A stretch of 12,510 bases of DNA, from positions 1-12,510 of the forward strand of contig DASTSM010000150.1 in NCBI GenBank assembly GCA_035760685.1, given 5' to 3'. This stretch comes from ZC4RG20 sp035760685. GTDB taxonomy: Bacteria; Pseudomonadota; Gammaproteobacteria; Steroidobacterales; Rariloculaceae. A program made the translations under genes and the position numbers. Below the pieces are notes generated by a model, which searched no databases, was not told the origin of the DNA, and saw only the letters and a list, made by a program, of their open reading frames with translations. Of this stretch, positions 1 to 6,506 are shown piece after piece (position 1 is the stretch's first letter; every line of letters starts with the position of its first letter).

Positions 1-11
1 CTTAACGCAGA

Positions 12-35
12 GCCGGGCTCCGCGGCTAGCCCGGC
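12..35 (-). terminator. Hairpin overlapping the end of the LysR gene
   Basis: Perfect 8-bp inverted repeat GCCGGGCT (12-19) / AGCCCGGC (28-35) with an 8-base loop. It contains the stop codon of the minus-strand LysR gene. No T-run follows on the minus strand, so it is a transcript-end hairpin candidate rather than a classical intrinsic terminator. The next gene to the left is outside the window. Confidence 0.35.
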
Positions 36-973
36 GGCTTCGGCGATGCTTCCGCAACTCGGAACAACCATTCGCGAAACACGGCCACCTTCGGCAGCGT
101 CAAATAGGATTCCGGGCAGACGAAGTGATAGCTGCGGGCGAAGCGCAGTGCGTGCGCATGCGCGAGCACCACGTGCCCTTTGGCGATCTCGTCGGCGGCG
201 AGCGACCAGCGCACGAGCGCGAGACCCTGGCCTTGCTCGGCCGCGTGCAGGACCGCGACGGAGTCGTCGAAAGCCATGCCCGTCACGGGCCAGAGCTCCT
301 TGCCCTCGTCGTTGCCCGTGAGCCAGATGTCCCACGGCTCGCTCAAGCTGTGCAGCAGCGGATAGTCGCCCGTGTCGCCGGGACCGCGCAGGCGGCCATA
401 GCGCTTCAGGAGCTTCGGCGTGCAGACCGCGACGAGCCACTCGTCCATCAACCGTTCCGCGTGCACTCCCGGCCAACCGCCGGCGCCGAAGCGAATCGCC
501 ACGTGCGCGTCGTCGCGCGCGAAATCCACCGGCACGGGCGAGGCGCGAATTTGCAAATCGACCTTCGGATGCAGGTCGCGAAATGAAGGCAACCGCGGGA
601 GGAACCACCTCTGGAGGAAGGAATTCAGAACGCTGATGACCAAGGCGCCGCGACGCGACGACTTGACGGCGCGAAAGCCGAGCTCGAGCTCGTCCAAGCC
701 GCGGCGCACGTAGGGCAGCAAGCACTCGCCCTCCTCGGTCAGCTGCACGTCGCGCCGGTTCCTGCGAAATAACCGCACCTGAAGATATTGCTCGAGCGAC
801 TTGATCTGCATGCTGACGGCCGCGGTCGTGACGTGCAGCGCATCCGCGGCGGCGCTGAAGCTGCGATGCGCGGCAACCGCTTCGAATACGCGCACGGCGT
901 TCAACGGCAGGCGTGCCGAGCGCGCCGAAGGTCGCTCGCGTTGCGGTTTCTGTTTCTCGTTCACTTGCTTCAC
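26..973 (-). CDS. LysR-family transcriptional regulator (GcvA-type)
   Basis: A 315-residue DNA-binding regulator, normal LTTR length. The N-terminal winged helix-turn-helix lies at about residues 23-83 (LPLNAVRVFEAVAAHRSFSA, then the recognition segment TTAAVSMQIKSLE). The effector-binding domain follows at about 105-310. The opening LPLNAVRVFEAVA and the RLF-R-RR-V-LTEEG stretch are typical of the GcvA/AmpR-like branch. The start is GTG at 973. A second in-frame GTG three codons later is equally possible, and neither has a strong Shine-Dalgarno. The gene is divergent from the UrcA-family gene at 1118, the usual geometry for an LTTR controlling its neighbour and itself. The small-molecule effector cannot be deduced. 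Family call is firm; target and effector are inference. Confidence 0.93.
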   Translation of the reverse strand: MKQVNEKQKPQRERPSARSARLPLNAVRVFEAVAAHRSFSAAADALHVTTAAVSMQIKSLEQYLQVRLFRRNRRDVQLTEEGECLLPYVRRGLDELELGFRAVKSSRRGALVISVLNSFLQRWFLPRLPSFRDLHPKVDLQIRASPVPVDFARDDAHVAIRFGAGGWPGVHAERLMDEWLVAVCTPKLLKRYGRLRGPGDTGDYPLLHSLSEPWDIWLTGNDEGKELWPVTGMAFDDSVAVLHAAEQGQGLALVRWSLAADEIAKGHVVLAHAHALRFARSYHFVCPESYLTLPKVAVFREWLFRVAEASPKPPG

Positions 974-1117
974 GTACCGCCCGCTTCAGAAGAACTGAAC
1001 GATGTTTTAGACAATCGAATTGCCGCCGCGAAACCACGGAGCACAATGGCCCGCACTGAAACCCGGCCAGGGCAAGGCGGGTGGAAATTCGAGGCTACAA
1101 ACCGTTCAGGAGGCACC
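974..1117. promoter_or_regulatory. Divergent intergenic region, LysR / UrcA-family genes
   Basis: 144 bases between divergent starts, locally AT-richer around 1001-1022. On the minus strand TGTCTAAAACA is an imperfect TGT-N5-ACA dyad of the size LysR regulators often bind, and the same segment could hold the -10 of the regulator. Just before the UrcA-family ATG is CAGGAGG (1107-1113), a strong ribosome-binding site. The operator is inferred from position and dyad symmetry only. Confidence 0.35.
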
Positions 1118-1471
1118 ATGTTCAAGCTCATCGCGGGATACGCACCGGCCATAGCGGCGTTCGGCATGCTGACGAGTGGCTCTTTCGGCGCGAATGCAGA
1201 GACCCCAGGACGCGCAACGGCGACGCCGAGCATCACGGTAAGTTACGCCGATCTCAATCTCAACACGCGCTACGGCGTCGAAGCGTTGTACGCTCGCTTG
1301 CGGTCCGCCGCTCGGGAAGTCTGCAACGTGCGCGAACGGCAAGCGCTCGCCGGCACGCTCGAGTCGAAGACATGCTATAGGCGCGCGCTCGGCGCGGCAG
1401 TGGATAAGCTAAATGCGTTGAGGCCGGAAGCGCTGCGGCCCGCCGGCATCAAAGGGGACGAGGTACTGTGA
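1118..1471 (+). CDS. UrcA-family exported protein
   Basis: 117 residues. An N-terminal hydrophobic segment (about residues 8-22) and small residues ending near NAE suggest a cleaved Sec signal. The mature part carries the UrcA pattern: VSYADLNLNTRYGVEALYAR, then LRSAAREVCN, a second cysteine in KTCYRRA, and a short helix LGAAVDKLNAL. Two mature-domain cysteines (CN and CY) could form a disulfide in the periplasm. UrcA proteins are a widespread small proteobacterial family without an established biochemical function. The start is the ATG at 1118 because CAGGAGG sits at ideal distance; a longer in-frame reading from 788 runs through the LysR gene and was discarded. The divergent LysR regulator is its likely controller (inference). 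Confidence 0.85.
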   Translation: MFKLIAGYAPAIAAFGMLTSGSFGANAETPGRATATPSITVSYADLNLNTRYGVEALYARLRSAAREVCNVRERQALAGTLESKTCYRRALGAAVDKLNALRPEALRPAGIKGDEVL

Positions 1472-1477
1472 TCGTGA

Positions 1478-1517
1478 GGCCGACTGCGGGAGCGAAAGCG
1501 ACTCGCCGCAGTCGGCC
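1478..1517 (+). terminator. Strong stem-loop after the UrcA-family gene
   Basis: Perfect 12-bp inverted repeat GGCCGACTGCGG (1478-1489) / CCGCAGTCGGCC (1506-1517), beginning six bases after the stop codon. The loop can add GAG/CTC pairs. It lies between convergent genes. No T-run follows on either strand, so it is best read as a transcript-end stabilising or Rho-assisted hairpin. Confidence 0.55.
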
Positions 1518-1579
1518 GCAACGTCGGGCCGGGGCGCGCGCCGCGCGCCCGCTCCGCGAGCTCGTTCTTGCGCTGCGCG

Positions 1580-2044
1580 CTACTTCTTGGCTTGCTGGAT
1601 GAGCTCGATGCGGTTGCCGGCCGGATCTTTCGCCATGCCGATCACGATGCCCGTGTTGCCGAACGCACGCGGCTCGCCGTCCATGGAGCCGCCGGCCGCT
1701 TTGACCGCAGCGGCGGTCGCGGCGACGTCCGTGACGTTGAAGATCAAGTGCGGGACGGGATCTTCGATCTTGTTCGACTCGCGATGCATGATGACGACCT
1801 GCGGCGCGGAATTCGCTTTCGCGGCGTCGGCCGTGGCGCCGAAATTCAGCATGATCTCGAGCATGCCCGGAAACTCGAGCCGCCTGACCTCCTGGAGGCC
1901 GAACGCCGACTCGTAGAATTTGGCGAGCGAGGCGACGTCTTCCGCGCCGACGCGCGCGGCATTCAGCGTGACCTCGGCATGCGCGACGCCGGCCAAGAGC
2001 AGCGCGCATGCAGCGCCGAAGAGGGTCCTTCCTGCGTTCTTCAT
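1580..2044 (-). CDS. Exported single-domain VOC (glyoxalase/bleomycin-resistance fold) protein
   Basis: 154 residues. A clear Sec signal (MKNAGRTLFGAACALLLAGV then AHA, cleavage near residue 23) is followed by one VOC domain (about 25-151). Visible family marks are FYESAFGLQEV, a central histidine in VPHLIFNVTDV (H99), and a C-terminal DPAGNRIELI with E147. The usual first metal ligand (His or Glu after strand 1) appears to be Arg in NAARVGAED, so the metal site is incomplete in one monomer or the protein is not a classical glyoxalase. VOC enzymes are normally cytoplasmic; the signal peptide predicts a periplasmic location. The ATG at 2044 is preceded by GGGAGAAG, which supports it over the longer open frame upstream. 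It lies 172 bases downstream of the XRE/MmyB regulator on the same strand. Substrate unknown. Confidence 0.85.
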   Translation of the reverse strand: MKNAGRTLFGAACALLLAGVAHAEVTLNAARVGAEDVASLAKFYESAFGLQEVRRLEFPGMLEIMLNFGATADAAKANSAPQVVIMHRESNKIEDPVPHLIFNVTDVAATAAAVKAAGGSMDGEPRAFGNTGIVIGMAKDPAGNRIELIQQAKK

Positions 2045-2216
2045 TGGTTCTTCTCCCGGGTAAGGTCGGTGTTCTTGCGGCGATGATAGCGCGCCTCCGG
2101 CGGGATCGCGAGACGACACAGCCGCGAGATGGCGAGAGAGGCCGTCCGCGCCGTCGCAGCACGGCGCGGCGTGCGATCGCGAGGCAGCGCGTCCGCCGGG
2201 ATCCCGAGTCGGCGGC
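2045..2216 (-). promoter_or_regulatory. Intergenic region upstream of the VOC gene with a possible -10 box
   Basis: Minus-strand TATCAT (2088-2083) is a good -10 match about 40 bases before the VOC start codon. No convincing -35 is visible at 16-18 bases. The GGGAGAAG ribosome-binding site lies just before the start. The VOC gene may therefore be transcribed independently of the regulator upstream. No hairpin terminator was seen after the regulator. Confidence 0.3.
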
Positions 2217-3038
2217 TTAGGCGCCCGCGCTCGAGTCGTCCGGATCGCGGTCGGCGTCGTCGAGCAGCATGACGAGCTTGTACTCGTCGAACGCAGCGGG
2301 GCGCAGCGTGATCTGCCGATAGCGCAGCAACCCTCGAGTCGAGTGGTTGAACGTACGCTCCCCGCCCTCGCGCTCGAGCACGCCTTGATCGTCCCAGAGC
2401 TCGGCGAACGCTTCGCTCGCGCCGCGGAGGCCCGCGACGAGATCGCGAAACGGCTCGCCCTCGGCGATGCGGGCCGTATCCGCGCGAAACTCCGCCACGA
2501 GCCGCTGCGCGCGATTCCGCCAGTCCTCGATGAAAGAAGGCGCGCGCGCGTCGAGAAACACATAGCGCAGGAGATTCCGCTCGCGGCCGCGAAGCCAGTC
2601 CGCGAACAGCTCCTCCGCCGGAGCGTTCCACGCGCACGCGTTCCAGAGCGCGTCGAGGACGTAGGCGGGCGACGCGATCGCGTCGAGCGCCGCCGCGAGA
2701 AGCGCGGGAGGCACGGGCGCGCCCTGCGCGCGGCGCCCCTCGGGATCGCGCCTCTCGGCGAGCTCGAAGAGATACGCGCGCTCGGCCGGCGTGAGACGCA
2801 GCTCCGTCGCGAGGCGCGCGAGCGCATGCGGAGACGCCGAGACGTCGCGGCCCTGCTCGAGCCACGTGTACCACGCCGGGCTCAAGCCGCAGAGCTGCGC
2901 GATTTCCTCGCGCCGCAGCCCCGGCGTCCGCCGCCGCGTGCCGATGGCGCGGACGCCGGCCTCCTCGGGCCGAAGCCGCTCTCGATGCGACCGAAGAAAC
3001 GCGCCGAGCCGGCGTCTTTGCTCCGCGCTGAGCGCCAA
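2217..3038 (-). CDS. XRE-type transcriptional regulator with MmyB-like ligand domain
   Basis: 273 residues, typical for the family. An N-terminal helix-turn-helix (about 8-66) contains the hallmark run RRRTPGLRREEIAQLCGLSP followed by WYTWLEQGRDVSAS. The C-terminal MmyB-like sensor domain (about 109-262) shows SPAYVLDALWNACAWN, RYVFLD, and a terminal FNHSTRGLLRYRQ...LRPA. Relatives usually repress a divergent gene and respond to a small hydrophobic ligand; the ligand here is unknown. I chose a TTG start at 3038 because AAGAGG lies six bases upstream and the family begins about ten residues before LGAFLR. The frame stays open to 3317, but that extension would overlap the methyltransferase and adds no domain. 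It is divergent from the methyltransferase at 3126, its probable target, across two interleaved inverted repeats. Confidence 0.9.
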   Translation of the reverse strand: MALSAEQRRRLGAFLRSHRERLRPEEAGVRAIGTRRRTPGLRREEIAQLCGLSPAWYTWLEQGRDVSASPHALARLATELRLTPAERAYLFELAERRDPEGRRAQGAPVPPALLAAALDAIASPAYVLDALWNACAWNAPAEELFADWLRGRERNLLRYVFLDARAPSFIEDWRNRAQRLVAEFRADTARIAEGEPFRDLVAGLRGASEAFAELWDDQGVLEREGGERTFNHSTRGLLRYRQITLRPAAFDEYKLVMLLDDADRDPDDSSAGA

Positions 3039-3086
3039 CTGGAACCTCTTATACCCGGATAAGCTCCGGCCTTGTTCCAGTATAAG
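3039..3086. promoter_or_regulatory. Two interleaved inverted repeats, probable operator between regulator and methyltransferase
   Basis: CTGGAAC (3039-3045) is a perfect inverted partner of GTTCCAG (3074-3080). CTTATAC (3048-3054) is a perfect inverted partner of GTATAAG (3080-3086). A shorter dyad CTTAT (3048-3052) / ATAAG (3059-3063) sits inside. On the minus strand TATACT (3084-3079) is a near-consensus -10 facing the regulator gene. The arrangement suits autoregulation plus control of the divergent methyltransferase. Binding by the MmyB-type regulator is inference. Confidence 0.5.
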
Positions 3087-3125
3087 CGCGCGCGGATGCT
3101 GGCCCCGCAAGGCAAGGAGACCGGC

Positions 3126-3911
3126 ATGACGCAGAATCATCACGAGCTCGTGGCGGCGGAGTACGGCGGCCGCGCCGCCGAGTATCTCGAGAGCGCCGTC
3201 CATGCGAGCGGCGAGGACCTCGACCAGATCGAGACCGCGCTCCGCGGCAACGGTGCGCTGCGCGCGCTCGACCTCGGTTGCGGCGGCGGTCACGTCACTT
3301 ATCGCATCGCGCCGCATGTGGGCCGAATCGTCGCCGTGGACCTGGCCGACGAGATGCTAGCGGTCGTTCGCGAGACGTCGGCGTCGCGCGGCCTCCGCAA
3401 CGTCGAGGTCCTGCGCAGCGCAGCCGAGGACTTGCCGTTCGACGAGGCAGCCTTCGACGTCGTGCTGTCGCGATTCAGCGCGCACCATTGGCTCGACTTC
3501 GACGCGGGCCTCAAGGAAGCGGCTCGCGTGCTCGCGCCCGGCGGCCGCGCGACGTTCGTCGATTCGACCGCGCCCCACGCGGCGCTCGTCGACACCTATT
3601 TGCAAAGCATCGAGGTCTTGCGCGACGGCACGCACGTGAGGAACAGGACCGCGGCCGAATGGATCGCGAGCTTGTCGCGCGCCGGCTTCGACATGATCTC
3701 GACGACGCCTCGCCGCATTCGCATCGACTTCGATTCGTGGCTCCGCCGCACGCGCACTCCGGCGCCGCATGCGCAAGCGATCCGCTCGCTGCTCGCGGCC
3801 GCGCCCGCCGAAGTGCGCTCGTATCTCGCCGTCGAGGCGGATGGCAGCTTCATGCTGGACACGATGACGTTCGAAGCCGTCCGCGGCGTGCGTCGCGCGC
3901 CTTCGCGCTGA
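3126..3911 (+). CDS. Class I SAM-dependent methyltransferase (UbiE/Methyltransf_11 type)
   Basis: 261 residues. The SAM-binding motif I is ALDLGCGGGHVT (47-58), with the acidic residue ending strand 2 in IVAVDLADEML (D72) and the adenine-side AAEDLPFDEAAFDVVLSRFS (99-118). The post-motif region reads HHWLDFDAGLKEAARVLAPGG, standard for this fold. The protein is soluble and cytoplasmic. It resembles small-molecule C- or O-methyltransferases of the YcgJ/UbiE kind, but nothing identifies the acceptor. The ATG at 3126 was chosen because AAGGAGA lies at good distance; an ATG at 3072 would start inside the operator and lacks a ribosome-binding site. It is divergent from the MmyB-type regulator and is its likely regulated target. 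No strong hairpin terminator follows it. Confidence 0.9.
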   Translation: MTQNHHELVAAEYGGRAAEYLESAVHASGEDLDQIETALRGNGALRALDLGCGGGHVTYRIAPHVGRIVAVDLADEMLAVVRETSASRGLRNVEVLRSAAEDLPFDEAAFDVVLSRFSAHHWLDFDAGLKEAARVLAPGGRATFVDSTAPHAALVDTYLQSIEVLRDGTHVRNRTAAEWIASLSRAGFDMISTTPRRIRIDFDSWLRRTRTPAPHAQAIRSLLAAAPAEVRSYLAVEADGSFMLDTMTFEAVRGVRRAPSR

Positions 3912-4002
3912 TACGCGACGGGAGTCCGCCCGGGGCGACGCTGCCGCGCATTGCGCGCACGGCCGAGCAATTCCGGCATTCGAAATATCGGCAACCGTCT
4001 CC

Positions 4003-4043
4003 TTAGCGGCGCATAAGTTATTCTGTTAAATTGAAGACGGAGG
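4003..4043 (+). promoter_or_regulatory. Possible promoter and ribosome-binding site of the histidine kinase
   Basis: TTAGCG (4003-4008) and TTAAAT (4026-4031) are 17 bases apart and lie in an AT-rich patch just before the gene. The -35 matches consensus poorly. GGAGG (4039-4043) lies nine bases before the ATG at 4053 and is a clear ribosome-binding site. With this -10 the leader would be only about 15 bases, which makes the promoter assignment weak. The rest of 3912-4002 shows no further signal. Confidence 0.3.
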
Positions 4044-4052
4044 TAGGCGGTT

Positions 4053-5231
4053 ATGCCTCTGTCCGACTACATCGCGAAGCACGCGAAACCGATCGTGGCG
4101 GACTGGGCAGCATTTGCACGGCAACACGTGCCCGCGGCGCAGAGGCTGCAGGACCGAGACCTCATCGGACCGGCCCGAACGATTCTCGGCGCCATCGCAA
4201 GCAGCCTCGACGAGGAGGCGCAAGCGCCTGCCGAACCCATCGGCGCCGCTCCGTCGACCATCGCGGAAGCCGCGCAAGTGCACGGCGCACGACGCCTCGG
4301 ACAGAGCTTCACGCTCGATCAAATGATCGCCGAGTATCGCGTGTTGCGCACGAGCGTCGTGCGGGACTGGACGAAAAGCACCCGCCTCGCCCACGCCGAC
4401 GCGATCGAGCAACTCACGCGCTTCGATACGGTTGTCGATCACACGTCCACTGAAACGATCAAGTGGTTCTACGGCCGAGTGGAGCGCGGCCGCGACATGC
4501 TCGTCGCCGTGCTCGCGCACGACGTGCGCACCCCGCTCGGCGCGATTCTCGCCTCAGTCGACGTTCTGCTGCATGCAGGCGATCTCGAAGGACCGGCGCT
4601 TGATTCCGCCCGCCAGATCCGCCACAGCGCCATGCGTCTGCGCCTCCTCGCCAACGACCTGCTCGACTTCACTCGAACGCGTCTCGGCTCCGCACTGCCC
4701 GTCGCACCCGAGCCGCTCGATTTCGGCGATGTATGCGGGAGGACGGTCGCGGAGCTCGAGAGCTTGCATTCGTCCGCCGCGGTCGAGGTCGACTGCGCCG
4801 GCGATCTGCGCGGGTCGTGGGACCCCGCGAGGCTCGAGCAGATGCTTTCCAACCTCATCACGAACGCCATCGAGCACGGCACGCGCGGGGAGCCGATTCT
4901 CGTCACCGCGCGCGGGCCGCCCGGACCCGAGATCGAGATCGAGGTCGAGAACAGCGGCCCGCCGATCCCCGCCCACGTGCGGCACGTCATGCTGGACCCG
5001 CTCAAGCACCTGCCGGTGCTCGAGCCTCAACTCGACGGCCGCACGAGAGGCCTCGGCCTCGGCGTATTCATCGCCCGCCTCATTGCCGAGGCGCACTCCG
5101 GGAAAATCGAGTTCGATTCGAGCCGCGAAGATCGGACCATCGTCCGCGTGCGGCTGCCGCGAGCCAAGCCCGAGCCGACCGCGGGATCGAGCACCCCCGC
5201 GAACGGGACGAAAGAAGAGCGCAAGAAATGA
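4053..5231 (+). CDS. Soluble sensor histidine kinase with RsbRD-like N-terminal domain
   Basis: 392 residues, no membrane segment or signal peptide, so a cytoplasmic sensor. Residues about 5-140 form a helical domain resembling the RsbR/RsbT-co-antagonist type N-terminal domain (AKHAKPIVADWAAFARQHVP; MIAEYRVLRTSVVRDW). The HisKA dimerisation/phosphoacceptor helix has H156 in VLAHDVRTPLGAIL. The HATPase domain has an N-box with N267 and N271 (LSNLITNAIEHG) and a G2 box GLGLGVFIARLIAEAHSGKI. The G1 region reads VENSGPPIP, with Asn where many kinases have the Asp of DxGxG; close relatives of this subtype often carry such a change, so activity is not excluded. No response regulator lies beside it, making it an orphan kinase here. 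The Lys/Arg-rich tail after 370 is probably disordered. Signal and partner are unknown. Confidence 0.9.
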   Translation: MPLSDYIAKHAKPIVADWAAFARQHVPAAQRLQDRDLIGPARTILGAIASSLDEEAQAPAEPIGAAPSTIAEAAQVHGARRLGQSFTLDQMIAEYRVLRTSVVRDWTKSTRLAHADAIEQLTRFDTVVDHTSTETIKWFYGRVERGRDMLVAVLAHDVRTPLGAILASVDVLLHAGDLEGPALDSARQIRHSAMRLRLLANDLLDFTRTRLGSALPVAPEPLDFGDVCGRTVAELESLHSSAAVEVDCAGDLRGSWDPARLEQMLSNLITNAIEHGTRGEPILVTARGPPGPEIEIEVENSGPPIPAHVRHVMLDPLKHLPVLEPQLDGRTRGLGLGVFIARLIAEAHSGKIEFDSSREDRTIVRVRLPRAKPEPTAGSSTPANGTKEERKK

Positions 5232-5326
5232 AATGAAAGAAGAGACTCGGCGCGGGAAAACTTTCGTGCGGCGACCTTCGCCGGCCTTAGGGCCCAGCTG
5301 GTGCGCGCCTCGATGCCGCCTCTCGG

Positions 5327-5368
5327 AAAAACTCTGCCGCTCGTGCCCTTCGGGCCCGAGCGGCAGAG
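5327..5368. terminator. Strong hairpin terminator between convergent kinase and cytochrome genes
   Basis: Stem arms CTCTGCCGCTCG (5332-5343) and CGAGCGGCAGAG (5357-5368) pair perfectly over 12 bp. An inner GCCC/GGGC adds 4 bp after one mismatch, closed by TTC. Read on the minus strand the stem is followed directly by TTTTT (5331-5327), a textbook intrinsic terminator for the cytochrome gene. Read on the plus strand it is followed by CGGTTTCGTC, weaker but probably usable for the kinase gene. Confidence 0.85.
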
Positions 5369-5433
5369 CGGTTTCGTCCTCTTCCGATCCGGACGTGACC
5401 TAGCAGCGGCCGGTCGTCATCCGATCGCCGGGA

Positions 5434-6324
5434 TCACTTCTTGATGGGCGGGTACGGGTCGAGCGAACGGAGGTAGGCGACGATCGCGTCGAGGTCCTCC
5501 TCCTTGATGCCCTTGTAGAAGTCGAACGCCATGAACGGCTTGAGCTTGCTGCCGTCGCGGCTGATGCCCTGCGTAATCGCGCGCTTGATCTCGGCGTCCG
5601 TCCACTTGCCGATGCCGACGTCGGGGTTCGGCGTGATGTTGCGCGACACGGCCGTCCAGTCGTAAACGAACGGCTTCGCGAACACGTCCCCGCCCGAGCC
5701 CCACTTGTCGCGCTGCAGCACGCCCATGACGCGCGGCGTGTGGCAGTCCATGCAGTGACCCATCGGGCCTGCGAGGTACTCGCCGTACCGAACCTTGTCC
5801 TCCTTCGGCACGCTCGGCACGTGGCCGACCGGCGGCCCGTAGGCCGGAGGCAGCGGCGCGTAGTACTCGCTCGCCGGCACGGTATTCCGCACCGCCGGCA
5901 CGGTTCTGATGTAGGCCACGATGGCGTCGATGTCGTCGTCGGAGATGTCGCGATAAAACTCGAACGACATCGGCGGACCGAGCAGCTTGCCGTCCGGCGT
6001 CTTGCCTTCGCGGATCGCGGTCGCGATCTGCTGCGGGGTCCACTTCCCGATGCCGGTTTCCTTGTCGGGCGTGATGTTCTTGGCGTAGGCCTTGAAGCCC
6101 GGGTCCGTGATCACGTAGGCGCCGGAGAACTCCTTGCCCTTGATGATGTTGCCGTTCTTGTCGCGCGGCGAGTGGCAGTTGCCGCAGCCCGCGATCGTGT
6201 CGACGAGATACTTGCCGCGCTCGAGGAGGTTTTCATCGTCCGCGGACGCCGCGCTGCATACGAGCGCGAGCGCAAGCGCCGTCACCGCCGCGGCCGAGCG
6301 CCGGCCCCCAAGATGAATTGCCAT
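5434..6324 (-). CDS. Periplasmic diheme c-type cytochrome
   Basis: 296 residues. A Sec signal (AAAVTALALALVCSAASA, cleavage near residue 28) precedes two cytochrome c domains. The heme attachment motifs are CGNCH (47-51) and CMDCH (191-195). Candidate axial methionines are M119 (GPPMSFEFY) and M265 (KPFMAFDFY). The halves are clearly duplicated: each has KYL or EYL before the heme site, then NITP...GIGKWT, then M-FEFY/FDFY and DAIVAY-RS. Such proteins pass electrons from periplasmic dehydrogenases to terminal oxidases; the partner is not encoded in the window. The ATG at 6324 follows AAGGGGAC. A 5' leader hairpin lies upstream and a strong terminator downstream, so the gene is probably a single transcription unit. 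Confidence 0.93.
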   Translation of the reverse strand: MAIHLGGRRSAAAVTALALALVCSAASADDENLLERGKYLVDTIAGCGNCHSPRDKNGNIIKGKEFSGAYVITDPGFKAYAKNITPDKETGIGKWTPQQIATAIREGKTPDGKLLGPPMSFEFYRDISDDDIDAIVAYIRTVPAVRNTVPASEYYAPLPPAYGPPVGHVPSVPKEDKVRYGEYLAGPMGHCMDCHTPRVMGVLQRDKWGSGGDVFAKPFVYDWTAVSRNITPNPDVGIGKWTDAEIKRAITQGISRDGSKLKPFMAFDFYKGIKEEDLDAIVAYLRSLDPYPPIKK

Positions 6325-6368
6325 GCCGTCCCCTTCTAGTCGTTATCCGTCGTTAGCCGATTTTTTTT

Positions 6369-6409
6369 GCGACCGGATCGACGATCGACCGGTCGCCGCC
6401 GAGTTTATA
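6369..6409 (-). promoter_or_regulatory. Cytochrome gene promoter candidate and 5'-leader hairpin
   Basis: On the minus strand TATAAA (6409-6404) is a good -10 box; no clear -35 is visible, suggesting activator use. Transcription would begin near 6397, directly before a hairpin formed by GCGACCGG (6369-6376) and CCGGTCGC (6389-6396), with an inner TCGA/TCGA pair, one bulged A and a triloop. An A8 run follows the hairpin on the minus strand (T8 at 6361-6368 on plus). A stem at the extreme 5' end of an mRNA can protect it from decay. Because the run is A rather than T in the transcript, this is not a terminator. Confidence 0.4.
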
Positions 6410-6506
6410 TCGATTCCGCGTGCCCCGCGAGACGGCCGCCGCGCCGCTCGGCTTTGCTCCGGCGGAAGCAAAACCCGCGAGGGACGCCCGGGCCGTCGGG
6501 CGAGCG

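Noticed and set aside
1580..2827. Extended 415-codon version of the first VOC protein
   Set aside because: The upstream part is Arg/Ser-rich noise overlapping the MmyB-type regulator. A signal peptide and ribosome-binding site mark the true start at 2044.
6361..6396. Intrinsic terminator made of the hairpin and T8 run upstream of the cytochrome gene
   Set aside because: The T-run precedes the hairpin on the plus strand and is an A-run on the minus strand, so it has the wrong order for a terminator in either direction.
6485..6502. CGCCCG / CGGGCG hairpin after the MetE-like gene as a terminator
   Set aside because: Only 6 bp with no T-run following on the minus strand. A second weak stem near 6451-6471 is similarly unconvincing.
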